Below the pieces are notes generated by a model that was not told where the DNA came from, searched no databases, and saw nothing but the letters and a program-made list of their open reading frames with translations. Positions 18,628 to 26,728 of a DNA stretch of 64,000 bases are shown in pieces. Origin of the DNA: Mesorhizobium sp. CA8 (GTDB lineage Bacteria > Pseudomonadota > Alphaproteobacteria > Rhizobiales > Rhizobiaceae); contig NZ_JAIUHG010000001.1 of the NCBI RefSeq assembly GCF_020164955.1, positions 1-64,000 of the forward strand, read 5' to 3'. Position numbers and translations under genes: made by a program. Every line of letters starts with the position of its first letter. Within the stretch, counting starts at the first letter, position 1.

Positions 18628-18752
18628 CCTCGCCCCCGCCAAAGGCGGGGGGAGAGGTGGCCGCGAAGCGGACGGAGAGGGGGCCTTCGCAGGGCGCTCC
18701 CCCTCTCCGTCTCGCCTTCGCCGAGCCGCCTCTCCCCATTTCATGGGGCGAG
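18628..18752. repeat. RIME-like palindromic repeat between DUF2066 gene and hemB
   Basis: The outer arms are CCTCGCCCCCGCCAAAGGCG and TTTCATGGGGCGAGG. The inner arms are GGAGAGGTGGCCGCGAAGCG followed by GACGGAGAGGGGG, and CCCCCTCTCCGTCTCGCCTT followed by CGCCGAGCCGCCTCTCC. Same family as the repeats at 75-239 and 15896-16069, again located after a stop codon (DUF2066 gene, minus strand) and before the hemB start. Confidence 0.7.
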
Positions 18753-18761
18753 GAAATGCTG

Positions 18762-19574
18762 TCAGGGTTGCCCGTGCCCCGACAGGATCTGCGCAGCGCC
18801 CCTGATCGCCACACGGAACGCCTCGTCGAAGCTGACGCCGCGCGCCTGCCAGCGATAGGTCTTGCCGCGATCGGCCAGCCGCCAGTCGGCGATCCAGCCA
18901 AGGTCCTTGTCGCTCCACACGATGCTGCCGGCGAGCGCCCGGGCCGCTCCCGCTTTTTTCGCAAGCTTGTCGAGTTTTGCCATATCGGCTTCGGAGAGCG
19001 CCTTTTCATCCAGGCCGCCAAGCTGCCCGGCCTTTGGAAAGGTGACGCGCATCAGCAGCGGACCGGCAGCATTGGCGAAGGATTCGCGCATCGCGTCGCC
19101 GCGCTGCTCGTCCTGCGTCAGCACGAAATGCCGCGAGCCCTGCTCGGCGGTCATGAAGACTGCGATCGGCGGCCGTTCGCCGAGCCAGGGCCTGCTGCCG
19201 AGCTGCGCCAGGAGCTTGTCGACAACGGCCGGCTTGTAGATGCAAGTCAGATCGTGCGGCCTGTCATGCGTGCCTTGCTCGTCATGGATCGGGGTGCCTT
19301 CGAGCCGGTCGTGATAGCGGAAGGACTGGACGAAGTCGGCCGCCTTGTCGCGCAGCGCCAGCATCTCCGCCTTCTGCGTCAGCCGCTGGTCGCCCGACAC
19401 CTTGACCAGGACCTTGTCAAGACAATCCTTGAAGCCGATCTGCCGGTTTACCTCGCCGGTGCCGGTGACGATCGTTTGCGCCTGGTAGAGCTCGGCGATT
19501 GTCGCGGCGCGGAGGGGCAGTCCCAGACACAGGAGACCGAGCAATCCAACCACGAAGCGGGAAATTCCAGGCAT
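18762..19574 (-). CDS. DUF2066 exported protein
   Basis: Protein of 270 residues starting with a cleavable-looking signal peptide (RFVVGLLGLLCLGLPLRA) and followed by a DUF2066 domain: IVTGTGEVNRQIGFKDCLDKVLVKVSGD near the N-terminus, a Cys-containing strand (DLTCIYK) and a C-terminal region ending SFDEAFRVAIRGAAQILSG. DUF2066 proteins are periplasmic and uncharacterised. In many proteobacteria this gene sits near purM/hda, but no such neighbours are visible here. Confidence 0.85.
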   Translation of the reverse strand: MPGISRFVVGLLGLLCLGLPLRAATIAELYQAQTIVTGTGEVNRQIGFKDCLDKVLVKVSGDQRLTQKAEMLALRDKAADFVQSFRYHDRLEGTPIHDEQGTHDRPHDLTCIYKPAVVDKLLAQLGSRPWLGERPPIAVFMTAEQGSRHFVLTQDEQRGDAMRESFANAAGPLLMRVTFPKAGQLGGLDEKALSEADMAKLDKLAKKAGAARALAGSIVWSDKDLGWIADWRLADRGKTYRWQARGVSFDEAFRVAIRGAAQILSGHGQP

Positions 19575-19735
19575 GTCGATCTGCTCGAAACCGGTCGGGC
19601 GCGGGCACAGTGCTTTGCCGGTTACCTAACATCTGGCGTGGCCGCCCGCCAGCGCAAGAACCGCCGCCATTGACGCCTCCGCATGCCGCCTTTAGCACTT
19701 CTCTCCCCCGGCGGACGGAGAGAGATTTCCTGGTG

Positions 19736-20779
19736 ATGGATTTTGGCGGAGGCGACGAGATCCGCTTCGAGCGGCTGGGTAGAGCGGGCGTGGTCAGGTT
19801 GACCCGGCCGAAGGCGCTCAATGCCGTCACGCACAACATGATCAAGGCGCTCGGCAAGGCCCTGGATGCCTGGGAACAGGATCCGGGCATCGGGGTCGTC
19901 GTCGTCAAGGCCGAGGGCAGGGCGTTCTCCGCCGGCGGCGATATCCTGCACATCTACGAGGCCGGCCGGGCCGGCAAGCCGCCCGTCGACTTTTTCGCCG
20001 ACGAGTATCGGCTCAACGCCCGCATCGCGCGCTTCAAGAAACCCTATGTCGCGATGATCGACGGCATCGTCATGGGCGGCGGCGTCGGCATCTCTTTCCA
20101 CGGCTCGCATCGAGTGCTGACCGAGAACGCGCAGTTTGCCATGCCGGAGGTCGGCATCGGCTTCTTTCCCGATGTCGGCGCCAGCCATTTTCTGCCGGAT
20201 CTGGGCGGCTCTTTCGGCATGTATCTCGGACTGACGGGAAACCGCATCCGCTATGGCGACGCGCTGTGGTCGGGGCTCGCCACCCATACCATCAAGGCCG
20301 AGGACCAGGCGGGCCTGCTTGACGAATTGGCGACGAGCGGCGACGCCAATGCGGAGCTGCGCGATTTCTTCGTGCCGGCCAGACGCGAGACCGACCGCCA
20401 GGACCTGGAGGCGATCGCGCGCCATTTTTCGCAAAGCTCGCTCGCGGGCGTTATCGACAGTCTGGAGCGAGCGGAGGCCGACGATGCATTTGCCGCAAAG
20501 ACGCTGGCGACGCTGAAGACCCGCTCGCCGACCAGCCTCCACGTCGCCTGGCGCCAGATCAGCGCAGGATCGACGCTGTCGATGGACGAATGCATGAAGA
20601 TGGAGTTCCGCATCCTCAACCGCATGCTGGCCGGCCATGATTTCTACGAAGGCATCCGTGCCGCCATCATCGATAAGGGGGCCACACCCGCGTGGCGGCC
20701 GGCCCGGCTGGATGAGGTTCGAGAGGCCGATATCGACGCTTATTTCGCGCCGCTCGGAGATGAGGAGCTCGCCCTGTGA
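19736..20779 (+). CDS. 3-hydroxyisobutyryl-CoA hydrolase (HIBCH-type enoyl-CoA hydratase fold)
   Basis: Enzyme of valine breakdown that releases 3-hydroxyisobutyrate from its CoA ester. The 347 residues show the crotonase fold with the oxyanion-hole segment GRAFSAGGDI, the HIBCH hallmark MDGIVMGGGVGISFHGSHRV-type loop, and AMPEVGIGFFPDVGASHFL carrying the catalytic acidic residue. The C-terminal ECH_2 part (KMEFRILNRML, HDFYEGIRA) distinguishes hydrolases from hydratases. ATG 19736 is used; GTG 19733 is equally possible, with GGAG upstream. Its stop overlaps the next gene by 4 bases, so the two form an operon. Confidence 0.88.
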   Translation: MDFGGGDEIRFERLGRAGVVRLTRPKALNAVTHNMIKALGKALDAWEQDPGIGVVVVKAEGRAFSAGGDILHIYEAGRAGKPPVDFFADEYRLNARIARFKKPYVAMIDGIVMGGGVGISFHGSHRVLTENAQFAMPEVGIGFFPDVGASHFLPDLGGSFGMYLGLTGNRIRYGDALWSGLATHTIKAEDQAGLLDELATSGDANAELRDFFVPARRETDRQDLEAIARHFSQSSLAGVIDSLERAEADDAFAAKTLATLKTRSPTSLHVAWRQISAGSTLSMDECMKMEFRILNRMLAGHDFYEGIRAAIIDKGATPAWRPARLDEVREADIDAYFAPLGDEELAL

Positions 20780-21198
20780 GCGAGGTCACCTCCAGGCGCG
20801 TGGTGCTGCAACCCTCGACCACTGAGGTCATCTTCGCATGGTTCCAGCGCGTCATCGCCGGCTACTGCCTTTTGTTCGGCATTCTCTACTGGATCCGCCT
20901 GATCGGCATCTATCCGGGTGAGCTGTGGCGCTTCGACCTGATGCCGGTGCACTGGCAGGTGGCGGCGGCCATGCTCGCGGTGTTTTTTCCTTTCGCAGCC
21001 GCCGGCCTCTGGATGCTGGCGTCCTGGGGGCCGGTGATTTGGTTCATTTGCGCGGCGACCGAGACGGTGATGTATGCCGGCTTCCCCAATCTCTTCGGCC
21101 ACCGCCTGCTGATCGTGATCTCCCACGCCTGCGTGGCCTTGCTCTACATCGTCTTTCGCGTCACCATCTGGCTGCAGAAGCGCCGGCTCCGCCAGTGA
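20776..21198 (+). CDS. DUF6163-type small membrane protein
   Basis: Protein of 140 residues with four hydrophobic segments (VIAGYCLLFGILYWIRLIG, VAAAMLAVFFPFAAAGLWML, SWGPVIWFICAATETVMYAG, LLIVISHACVALLYIVFRV) and a basic C-terminus. It resembles the uncharacterised rhizobial family DUF6163. The GTG start at 20776 overlaps the preceding stop (GTGA), indicating translational coupling to the HIBCH-type hydrolase; there is no evident functional link between the two. A REP-like palindrome begins inside its stop codon. Confidence 0.7.
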   Translation: MSEVTSRRVVLQPSTTEVIFAWFQRVIAGYCLLFGILYWIRLIGIYPGELWRFDLMPVHWQVAAAMLAVFFPFAAAGLWMLASWGPVIWFICAATETVMYAGFPNLFGHRLLIVISHACVALLYIVFRVTIWLQKRRLRQ

Positions 21199-21246
21199 GC
21201 ATGATGCCGAAAAAGTGTGAAGCGGTTTTCGGATGACATCATGCTC
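21197..21246. repeat. REP-like palindrome abutting a stop codon
   Basis: GAGCATGATGCCGAAAA, a short GTGTGAAGCGG centre, then TTTTCGGATGACATCATGCTC. The arms pair almost perfectly and the element starts in the TGA of the preceding gene. Two relatives are found at 27849-27896 and 53630-53699, all sharing the core GAA-x-CGGTTTT-(C/T)-GGA. It may act as an mRNA-stabilising or terminating hairpin. Confidence 0.75.
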
Positions 21247-21499
21247 CCACCCATAAAGCCGGCCGGGGCTGGCCTTCAGGGCCGGTTTCGCAGCCCGTTT
21301 TCACTGCAAATCCGTTGGCTAAATCTTTAGGTTAATTGTTCTTGCTCGGGTGACCGATCGTTAAGCGTCTTCTGAAACCTCTTACCGGTAAGCTCTTGTT
21401 AGCCCTGGCGTTTAAGTCGAATTTTATGAGTATTCGATAGTGTCGCGATCAAGGTGAAAAACAAAAAATCACCAAGGCGACAAACGAGAGGCAAAGACA
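21247..21499. promoter_or_regulatory. Upstream region of ldtR
   Basis: After the REP palindrome there is a weaker GC hairpin (AAGCCGGCC near 21257 with GGCCGGTTT near 21280) that may help terminate the previous operon. The following 200 bases are noticeably AT-richer than the surroundings (TTAAGCGTC, GTTTAAGTCGAATTTTATG) and should hold the ldtR promoter; AAAGACA precedes its ATG. I cannot place a specific operator. Confidence 0.45.
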
Positions 21500-22015
21500 A
21501 TGATCAATTCGCGTCCGGCGGCGAAGACCGCAAACGTATCCGACGATCGCCGCGAGGCTATCCGCTCGCTTTACATGGAATCGCTGCAGCTGGTGGAGCG
21601 TCTGCACCGCCGCCTGCTTGACGTGATCAAGGACGAGTTCGACCGCAACGGCCGTTCCGACATCAACGCCATACAGGCGCTGCTGCTCTTCAACATCGGC
21701 AACTCCGAGCTGACCGCTGGCGAGCTGCGCTCGCGTGGCTACTATCTCGGCTCGAACGTCTCCTACAATCTGAAGAAGCTGGTCGACCTCGGCTTCATCA
21801 ATCACCAGCGCTCGCGCATCGACCGCCGTTCGGTCCGCGTCTCGCTGACGCCGAAGGGCAACGAGGTGGCCGACGTCGTCGCCGGCCTCTACGAGCGCCA
21901 TGTCGGCTCGATCGAGGCGGTCGGCGGCATCAACACCGACGAGTTCAAGCAGATGAACCGCGCGCTGCAGCGCCTCGATCGCTTCTGGAACGACACGATC
22001 GCTTACCGGATGTAA
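21500..22015 (+). CDS. ldtR: MarR-family regulator LdtR
   Basis: Winged-helix regulator of 171 residues closely resembling LdtR, the MarR-type protein described in Candidatus Liberibacter asiaticus and Sinorhizobium that controls L,D-transpeptidase expression and osmotic tolerance. The DNA-binding part includes ELRSRGYYLGSNVSYNLKKL (recognition helix) and the wing RSRIDRRSVRVSLTPKG. Helices at both ends (SLQLVERLHRRLLDVIKDEF) form the dimer interface. The next gene is an L,D-transpeptidase in the same direction, matching the known pairing. A strong terminator separates the two, so they are separate transcripts. Confidence 0.9.
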   Translation: MINSRPAAKTANVSDDRREAIRSLYMESLQLVERLHRRLLDVIKDEFDRNGRSDINAIQALLLFNIGNSELTAGELRSRGYYLGSNVSYNLKKLVDLGFINHQRSRIDRRSVRVSLTPKGNEVADVVAGLYERHVGSIEAVGGINTDEFKQMNRALQRLDRFWNDTIAYRM

Positions 22016-22074
22016 GCACTTCGGAATTGGGACGGGAAGCCGCGCCGAAGAAGCACGGCCCGGGGAAAGAATAT

Positions 22075-22112
22075 GGGCCGGCGCCGAGGCGCGCCGGTCC
22101 TTTTCTTTTTCG
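22075..22112 (+). terminator. Rho-independent terminator of ldtR
   Basis: Hairpin GGGCCGGCGC-CGAG-GCGCGCCGGTCC followed by a T-rich tail (TTTTCTTTTTC), 60 bases after the ldtR stop. Confidence 0.85.
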
Positions 22113-22480
22113 ACGGCGGGCATCTGCGGGAGTTTGACCGTCGCTCCGCGCGCATTGAAGTTTCGCGCCTGACGGGGAGGGCGCGGAGTTCACAAGACGC
22201 GGCGATGTCGCTGCGATGCAAAAAAGCATCGCTGCTTTTCCTTCACTTCACCGCCGTATGCAAATCGCGGGCCAAGGCCACGTTGCCGCCATAATCACGG
22301 GCAATGCGAATTGCGGGTGATGAGGGCCTGTACCCTGCGCTCCTTGGAACCTGCGTTGCGGCGGCGCGTTTCCGGCGGCCGACCGATGCGGGTCATGGTT
22401 GGCGAATTGTTAAGTTTGCCACCCCTAGAGTGCGGACAAGCCGCCCGGCAAGCGATAGAGCGAGAGCGATCAAACAAAGA
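22113..22480. promoter_or_regulatory. Upstream region of the L,D-transpeptidase gene
   Basis: 368 bases without a supported gene. The region contains a short inverted repeat GATGCAAAAAAGCATC at 22214-22229 and is expected to carry the transpeptidase promoter and the LdtR binding site. AGTTTGCC and TGCGGACAAG stretches are present but I cannot identify an operator with confidence. In-frame codons upstream of 22481 exist back to 22304, but that stretch lacks protein-like features. Confidence 0.4.
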
Positions 22481-23743
22481 ATGTCTGCGATGAGAACCAG
22501 CCGCCGTTTCTTCCTTACCGGAGCCTCCGCGCTTGCCGCCGCAGTGGTCGCCGGCCAAGCGAGCGCCCAGGACGTGATCGGGGACATCCTGAAATCCTCG
22601 ACGCGCGGCAACTGGGACGACCAGTTCGACGCCCGCGGCACCGACACCAATAAGGTCGCCTCGACGTTGCCGATCTTCAGCCTGCAGACGGTCGCCTTCA
22701 CCGAGCAGGCGGTGGCGCAGTACCAGAACATCGTCTCCCAGGGCGGCTGGGAGCAGGTTCCGGCGACCAAGAAATTGCAGCTCGGCGACGACGATCCGGA
22801 TGTCGTGCCGTTGCGCAAGCGCCTGATGGTCTCGGGCGACCTGCCGCAGAGCGCCGGCATTTCGACGGCCTTCGATTCCTATGTCGACTCGGCGGTCAAG
22901 CGTTTCCAGCTCCGTCACGGCCTGCCGGCCGACGGCGCCATGGGCAAATACACCTACGCCGCCATGAACGTGTCGGCGCAGGTCCGGCTCGGCCAGTTGC
23001 AGACCAACCTGCAGCGTCTGAAGGAAAAGGCCGGTACGCTGGGCGACCGCTACGTGCTGGTCGACATTCCGGGCGCGCAGGTCGAAGCGGTTGAGAACGA
23101 TCGCGTCGTGCTGCGCCACACGGCGATCGTCGGCAAGATCGACCGCCAGACGCCGATCGTGAACTCGAAGATCAACGAGATCATCGTCAATCCATACTGG
23201 AATGCGCCGGTCTCGATCGTGCGCAAGGACATCATTCCGCTGATGCGGAAGGACCCGAACTACCTCAAGGACAGCCACATCCGCCTGTTCGCGCCGGACG
23301 GCAGCGAGGTGGATCCAATGACCATCGACTGGTCGACGGACGATGCCGCGAAATACCGTTTCCGCCAGGATCCCGGCAGCAACAACGCGATGGCCTCGGT
23401 AAAGATCAACTTCCCGAGCCCGGACGGCGTCTATATGCACGACACGCCGCAGCAAAGCCTGTTCGGCAAGCTGATGCGCTTCGATTCCTCCGGCTGCGTG
23501 CGCGTCCAGAACGTGCGCGACCTCGTCACCTGGATTCTGCGCGACACGCCCGGCTGGGACCGCCAGCATTTCGAGGCGGCGATCAAGACCGGCGAGAACA
23601 CGCCGATCAATGTGGTCAACCCGGTGCCGGTTCACTTCCTCTATCTGTCGGCGTGGTCGACCGCCCCGGGCGTCGTGCAGTTCCGCGACGACATCTACGG
23701 CCTCGACGGCGCCAGCGAGCTGCAGATCAGCTCCGCCCTTTAA
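22481..23743 (+). CDS. L,D-transpeptidase with Tat signal and peptidoglycan-binding domain
   Basis: Periplasmic YkuD-family enzyme, 420 residues, that makes 3-3 peptidoglycan cross-links or attaches proteins to the wall. An N-terminal twin-arginine signal (TSRRFFLTGASALAAAVVAG) is followed by a peptidoglycan-binding motif (VDSAVKRFQLRHGLPADGAM) and the catalytic domain. HDTPQQSLFGK and SSGCVRV with Cys339 are the active-site motifs, and their spacing fits LdtD/YcbB-like enzymes. ATG 22481 is used, 22490 is also possible. It is the likely target of LdtR encoded just upstream. A strong terminator follows. Confidence 0.92.
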   Translation: MSAMRTSRRFFLTGASALAAAVVAGQASAQDVIGDILKSSTRGNWDDQFDARGTDTNKVASTLPIFSLQTVAFTEQAVAQYQNIVSQGGWEQVPATKKLQLGDDDPDVVPLRKRLMVSGDLPQSAGISTAFDSYVDSAVKRFQLRHGLPADGAMGKYTYAAMNVSAQVRLGQLQTNLQRLKEKAGTLGDRYVLVDIPGAQVEAVENDRVVLRHTAIVGKIDRQTPIVNSKINEIIVNPYWNAPVSIVRKDIIPLMRKDPNYLKDSHIRLFAPDGSEVDPMTIDWSTDDAAKYRFRQDPGSNNAMASVKINFPSPDGVYMHDTPQQSLFGKLMRFDSSGCVRVQNVRDLVTWILRDTPGWDRQHFEAAIKTGENTPINVVNPVPVHFLYLSAWSTAPGVVQFRDDIYGLDGASELQISSAL

Positions 23744-23763
23744 GCATCCGATCCAAGAAGAAA

Positions 23764-23791
23764 AAGGCCGCTCTCGTAGCGGTCTTTTTTG
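23764..23791 (+). terminator. Rho-independent terminator of the L,D-transpeptidase gene
   Basis: GGCCGCT-CTCGT-AGCGGTC hairpin with A-rich 5' flank (AAAAA) and TTTTTTG tail, 21 bases after the stop codon. The A/T flanks could also let it work on the other strand. Confidence 0.88.
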
Positions 23792-24095
23792 TTCAGGCCA
23801 GCCGCGGGTTTGAATCAGGGATCGAACTCGGCTTCAGGCTGGCGGGCATCGAGGCCGAGCGCGCCGAACAGCAGGCCATGCTTCGTCGTGGCGAAAGCAA
23901 CGACCACACGGCGCGCAAGCTGTTCACCGAGATCACCTTCTCCGAAGCGATCCTCACGGGCCGCGAACCGCCGGGTGTGGTTGTCTTGGCGCAAACCGGC
24001 CAGCAAATTTCGCGCCGCAAACGTGGCGGCACGAAAACAACTGTGTTAATGGCGCGGCCACCTCGCAGACCTCCGGCCCCAAGGGAAAGCAAGCC
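23792..24095. other. Intergenic region upstream of glyA
   Basis: 304 bases. Open frames of 60-100 codons exist on the minus strand but show no start signal, domain or composition that would support a gene; they could be the remains of one. The last 60 bases (ACTGTGTTAATGGCGCGGCC, then CCCCAAGGGAAAGCAAGCC) should contain the glyA promoter and its ribosome binding site (AAGGGAAAG). I see no glycine riboswitch-like structure. Confidence 0.4.
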
Positions 24096-25409
24096 ATGTC
24101 AAATGCAGCGGCAGCCTCCGCCAAATTCGAATCTTTCTTCGAGACCACGCTTGCCGACGCCGATCCGGAAATCTTCGGCGCCATCCGCAACGAACTCGGT
24201 CGCCAGCGCCATGAGATCGAGCTGATCGCTTCCGAAAATATCGTGTCACGCGCCGTGCTCGAAGCGCAGGGCTCGATCATGACCAACAAATATGCCGAGG
24301 GCTATCCGGGTAAGCGCTACTATGGCGGCTGCCAGTTTGTCGACGTGGCCGAGGAACTGGCCATCGAGCGCGCGAAGAAGCTGTTCGGCTGCAACTTCGC
24401 CAATGTCCAGCCGAATTCCGGCAGCCAGATGAACCAGGCGGTGTTCCTGGCGCTGCTGCAGCCCGGCGATACCTTCATGGGCCTCGACCTGAATTCCGGC
24501 GGCCACCTCACCCACGGTTCCCCGGTCAATATGAGCGGCAAGTGGTTCAAGGTCATCTCCTACGGCGTGCGCAAGGACGATCACCTGCTCGACATGGACG
24601 CGATCGAGAAGACCGCGCATGAGACGAAGCCGAAGCTGATCCTGGCCGGCGGCACCGCTTATTCGCGTATCTGGGACTGGAAGCGCTTCCGCGAGATCGC
24701 CGATTCGATCGGCGCCTACCTCATGGTCGATATGGCGCATATCGCCGGACTCGTCGCCGGCGGCATACATCCGTCGCCGCTGCCCCACGCCCATGTCGTG
24801 ACCACGACGACCCACAAGTCGCTGCGCGGCCCGCGCGGCGGCATGATCCTGTGCAACGACGAGGAGATCGCCAAGAAGATGAACTCGGCGGTGTTCCCGG
24901 GCCTGCAGGGAGGTCCGCTGATGCATGTCATCGCCGCCAAGGCAGTGGCGCTCGGCGAGGCGCTGAAGCCGAGCTTCAAGGCGTATGCCGAAAGCATCGT
25001 CGCCAACGCCAAGGCGCTGGCCTCCAGCCTGCAGGAGACGGGCCTCGATATCGTCTCGGGCGGCACCGACAACCATTTGATGCTGGTCGACCTGCGTCCG
25101 AAGAATGCCACCGGCAAGCGTGCTGAGGCGGCTCTCGGCCGCGCCAACATCACCTGCAACAAGAACGGCATCCCGTTCGATCCGGAAAAGCCGTTCGTCA
25201 CCTCGGGCGTGCGCCTCGGCACTCCGGCCGGCACCACGCGCGGCTTCGGACAGGCTGAATTCCGCGAGATCGGCAAGCTGATCGCCGAGGTGCTGGACGG
25301 TCTCAAGGTGGCGAATTCCGACGACGGCAATGCTGCGGTCGAGGCCGCGGTGAAGGCCAAGGTCACGGCGCTGACCGATCGCTTCCCGCTTTACCCTTAC
25401 CTCGGTTGA
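24096..25409 (+). CDS. glyA: Serine hydroxymethyltransferase
   Basis: PLP enzyme that interconverts serine and glycine while charging tetrahydrofolate with a one-carbon unit. Its 437 residues cover the complete family. Visible motifs: [15 protein letters not shown] near the N-terminus, [14 protein letters not shown], the [20 protein letters not shown] segment, and the PLP lysine in [19 protein letters not shown]. The C-terminal [16 protein letters not shown] is intact. The ATG at 24096 is preceded by AAGGGAAAG. A terminator hairpin follows 65 bases after the stop, so it is monocistronic. Confidence 0.97.
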   Translation: MSNAAAASAKFESFFETTLADADPEIFGAIRNELGRQRHEIELIASENIVSRAVLEAQGSIMTNKYAEGYPGKRYYGGCQFVDVAEELAIERAKKLFGCNFANVQPNSGSQMNQAVFLALLQPGDTFMGLDLNSGGHLTHGSPVNMSGKWFKVISYGVRKDDHLLDMDAIEKTAHETKPKLILAGGTAYSRIWDWKRFREIADSIGAYLMVDMAHIAGLVAGGIHPSPLPHAHVVTTTTHKSLRGPRGGMILCNDEEIAKKMNSAVFPGLQGGPLMHVIAAKAVALGEALKPSFKAYAESIVANAKALASSLQETGLDIVSGGTDNHLMLVDLRPKNATGKRAEAALGRANITCNKNGIPFDPEKPFVTSGVRLGTPAGTTRGFGQAEFREIGKLIAEVLDGLKVANSDDGNAAVEAAVKAKVTALTDRFPLYPYLG

Positions 25410-25473
25410 TCCTTCTGCCGGCTGCCCGCCCTCGGTTGACCGGGCGCCGCGCGTCATCTTTTATCCTGCGCTT

Positions 25474-25503
25474 GCGCCGCTCCTCTGGGCGGCGCGGCTT
25501 TTT
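25474..25503 (+). terminator. Rho-independent terminator of glyA
   Basis: GCGCCGC-TCCTCTGG-GCGGCGC hairpin followed by GGCTTTTT. It ends 10 bases before the next gene's ATG, which means the next gene's transcript must start upstream or within this hairpin. Confidence 0.75.
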
Positions 25504-25512
25504 GGAGATCCG

Positions 25513-26103
25513 ATGATGCGTACTTCCCGTCTCGCCGCGGCTTTGCTTGGCTCGCTTGCCGCCTTCGCCCCCTCCGCCGTGATGGCCCAGGACGAAACGA
25601 AGCCGGATGCTGATTTGCCCGCCACCAATACTTTCGGCAGGTGGACCACCATCATCGATACGCTCGATACCGGGCAGGACGCGCACAAGACCTGCGCCGC
25701 CTCGACCGCGTTCCTCGACGGCAACGGGAATGCGGGCTCTCTGACGCTTTCGATCTCGACCGGCGACGCGCTGCCACCGGATGCATATCCGACCATCATG
25801 TTCATTATCGACAACAAGACCCTGCCGACCGGCAACAAGATCGCCGCGACCTTCGGCGACCCCGGTGTGAAGGTCGCCGCGACGGTCACCTCCAACGCGG
25901 CCGCCGGTGGTCGCCCCAGCTGGATGGTCGACAACCAGGCCAAGACCAGCCTTGCCTTGCTGCGCGCCATGCGCAAAGTCACCTCGCTCGATGTGGTCTT
26001 CGGCAAGCAGGCCGTCGCCAGCATCCCGATGGAAGGCTTCACCAAGGCCTATCGCAATCTCGGCACGTCCTGCGGGTTTTCGACCAAGGACGTCGCGCCC
26101 TGA
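25513..26103 (+). CDS. Exported protein, possibly IalB-like
   Basis: Periplasmic protein of 196 residues with a clear signal peptide (LAAALLGSLAAFAPSAVMAQ, cleavage after AMAQ-like site). The mature part has two cysteines (KTCAAS and GTSCGF) that could form a disulfide, and a C-terminal strand-rich region SLDVVFGKQAVASIPMEGFTKAY. That pattern, with Cys-flanked strands and a GFTKAY-type tail, recalls the invasion-associated locus B family common in rhizobia and Bartonella. I consider the family link tentative. It begins very close to the glyA terminator and is followed by a 143-base gap before nrdR. Confidence 0.6.
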   Translation: MMRTSRLAAALLGSLAAFAPSAVMAQDETKPDADLPATNTFGRWTTIIDTLDTGQDAHKTCAASTAFLDGNGNAGSLTLSISTGDALPPDAYPTIMFIIDNKTLPTGNKIAATFGDPGVKVAATVTSNAAAGGRPSWMVDNQAKTSLALLRAMRKVTSLDVVFGKQAVASIPMEGFTKAYRNLGTSCGFSTKDVAP

Positions 26104-26246
26104 CGCTTGTTGGCCGGCCGGGCAGGGTGCTGGCAATCTTGCTCGCGCCTCGCTATCTCTGAGGTGCGAAAAGGTCTTTCCTTTGCCAAGACGGCAAAAG
26201 GCACTAAGCCTTCCGCCATCTGAGAATCGCGAACCCAAGGCTCTCC

Positions 26247-26726
26247 ATGCGCTGTCCTTATTGCCAGTCCGAAGATACGCAGGTGAAGGATTCGCGTCCC
26301 GCCGAGGATGGTGCGGCGATCCGCCGGCGGCGGGTGTGCCCTGATTGCGGCGGCCGCTTCACCACCTTCGAGCGCGTGCAGTTGCGCGACCTCGTCGTCA
26401 TCAAGAAGTCCGGCCGCAAGGTGCCTTTCGACCGTGACAAGCTGCTGCGCTCCGTCGAGATCGCCGTGCGCAAGCGCAATGTCGACCCCGAGCGCATCGA
26501 CCGCGCCGTCACCGGCATTGTGCGCCAGCTCGAAAGCTCGGGCGAAACCGAAATCGCTTCAGGCGAGGTCGGCCGGCTGGTCATGGAGGCGCTGAAGTCG
26601 CTGGATGACGTCGCCTATGTCCGCTTCGCCTCGGTTTATCGCAATTTCCGCGAGGCCAGGGATTTTCACGAGCTGCTTGGCGAACTGAAGGGCGACGAGG
26701 AAAAAAGCGAAGAGGGCGCCGGCTGA
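26247..26726 (+). CDS. nrdR: Transcriptional repressor NrdR
   Basis: Global regulator of ribonucleotide reductase genes. The 159 residues contain an N-terminal zinc ribbon ([14 protein letters not shown] paired with [12 protein letters not shown]) followed by an ATP-cone ([20 protein letters not shown]), through which dATP/ATP levels set DNA binding. Length and order match the family. It heads an operon with the riboflavin genes: ribD begins 2 bases after its stop. This nrdR-ribD-ribE-ribH-nusB order is conserved in many proteobacteria. Confidence 0.96.
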   Translation: MRCPYCQSEDTQVKDSRPAEDGAAIRRRRVCPDCGGRFTTFERVQLRDLVVIKKSGRKVPFDRDKLLRSVEIAVRKRNVDPERIDRAVTGIVRQLESSGETEIASGEVGRLVMEALKSLDDVAYVRFASVYRNFREARDFHELLGELKGDEEKSEEGAG

Positions 26727-26728
26727 TC

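Noticed and set aside
19622..20638. A 338-codon minus-strand frame opposite the HIBCH-type hydrolase
   Set aside because: It is antisense to a gene with clear crotonase motifs.
22295..23635. A 446-codon minus-strand frame opposite the L,D-transpeptidase gene
   Set aside because: It is a mirror of a well-supported gene, with His/Arg/Asp/Val-rich sequence and no domain.
23815..24006. A 63-codon minus-strand frame upstream of glyA
   Set aside because: It has no ribosome binding site and no recognisable motif. It could be a remnant but cannot be called a gene.
24246..25457. A 403-codon minus-strand frame opposite glyA
   Set aside because: It is antisense to serine hydroxymethyltransferase, which has all catalytic motifs.
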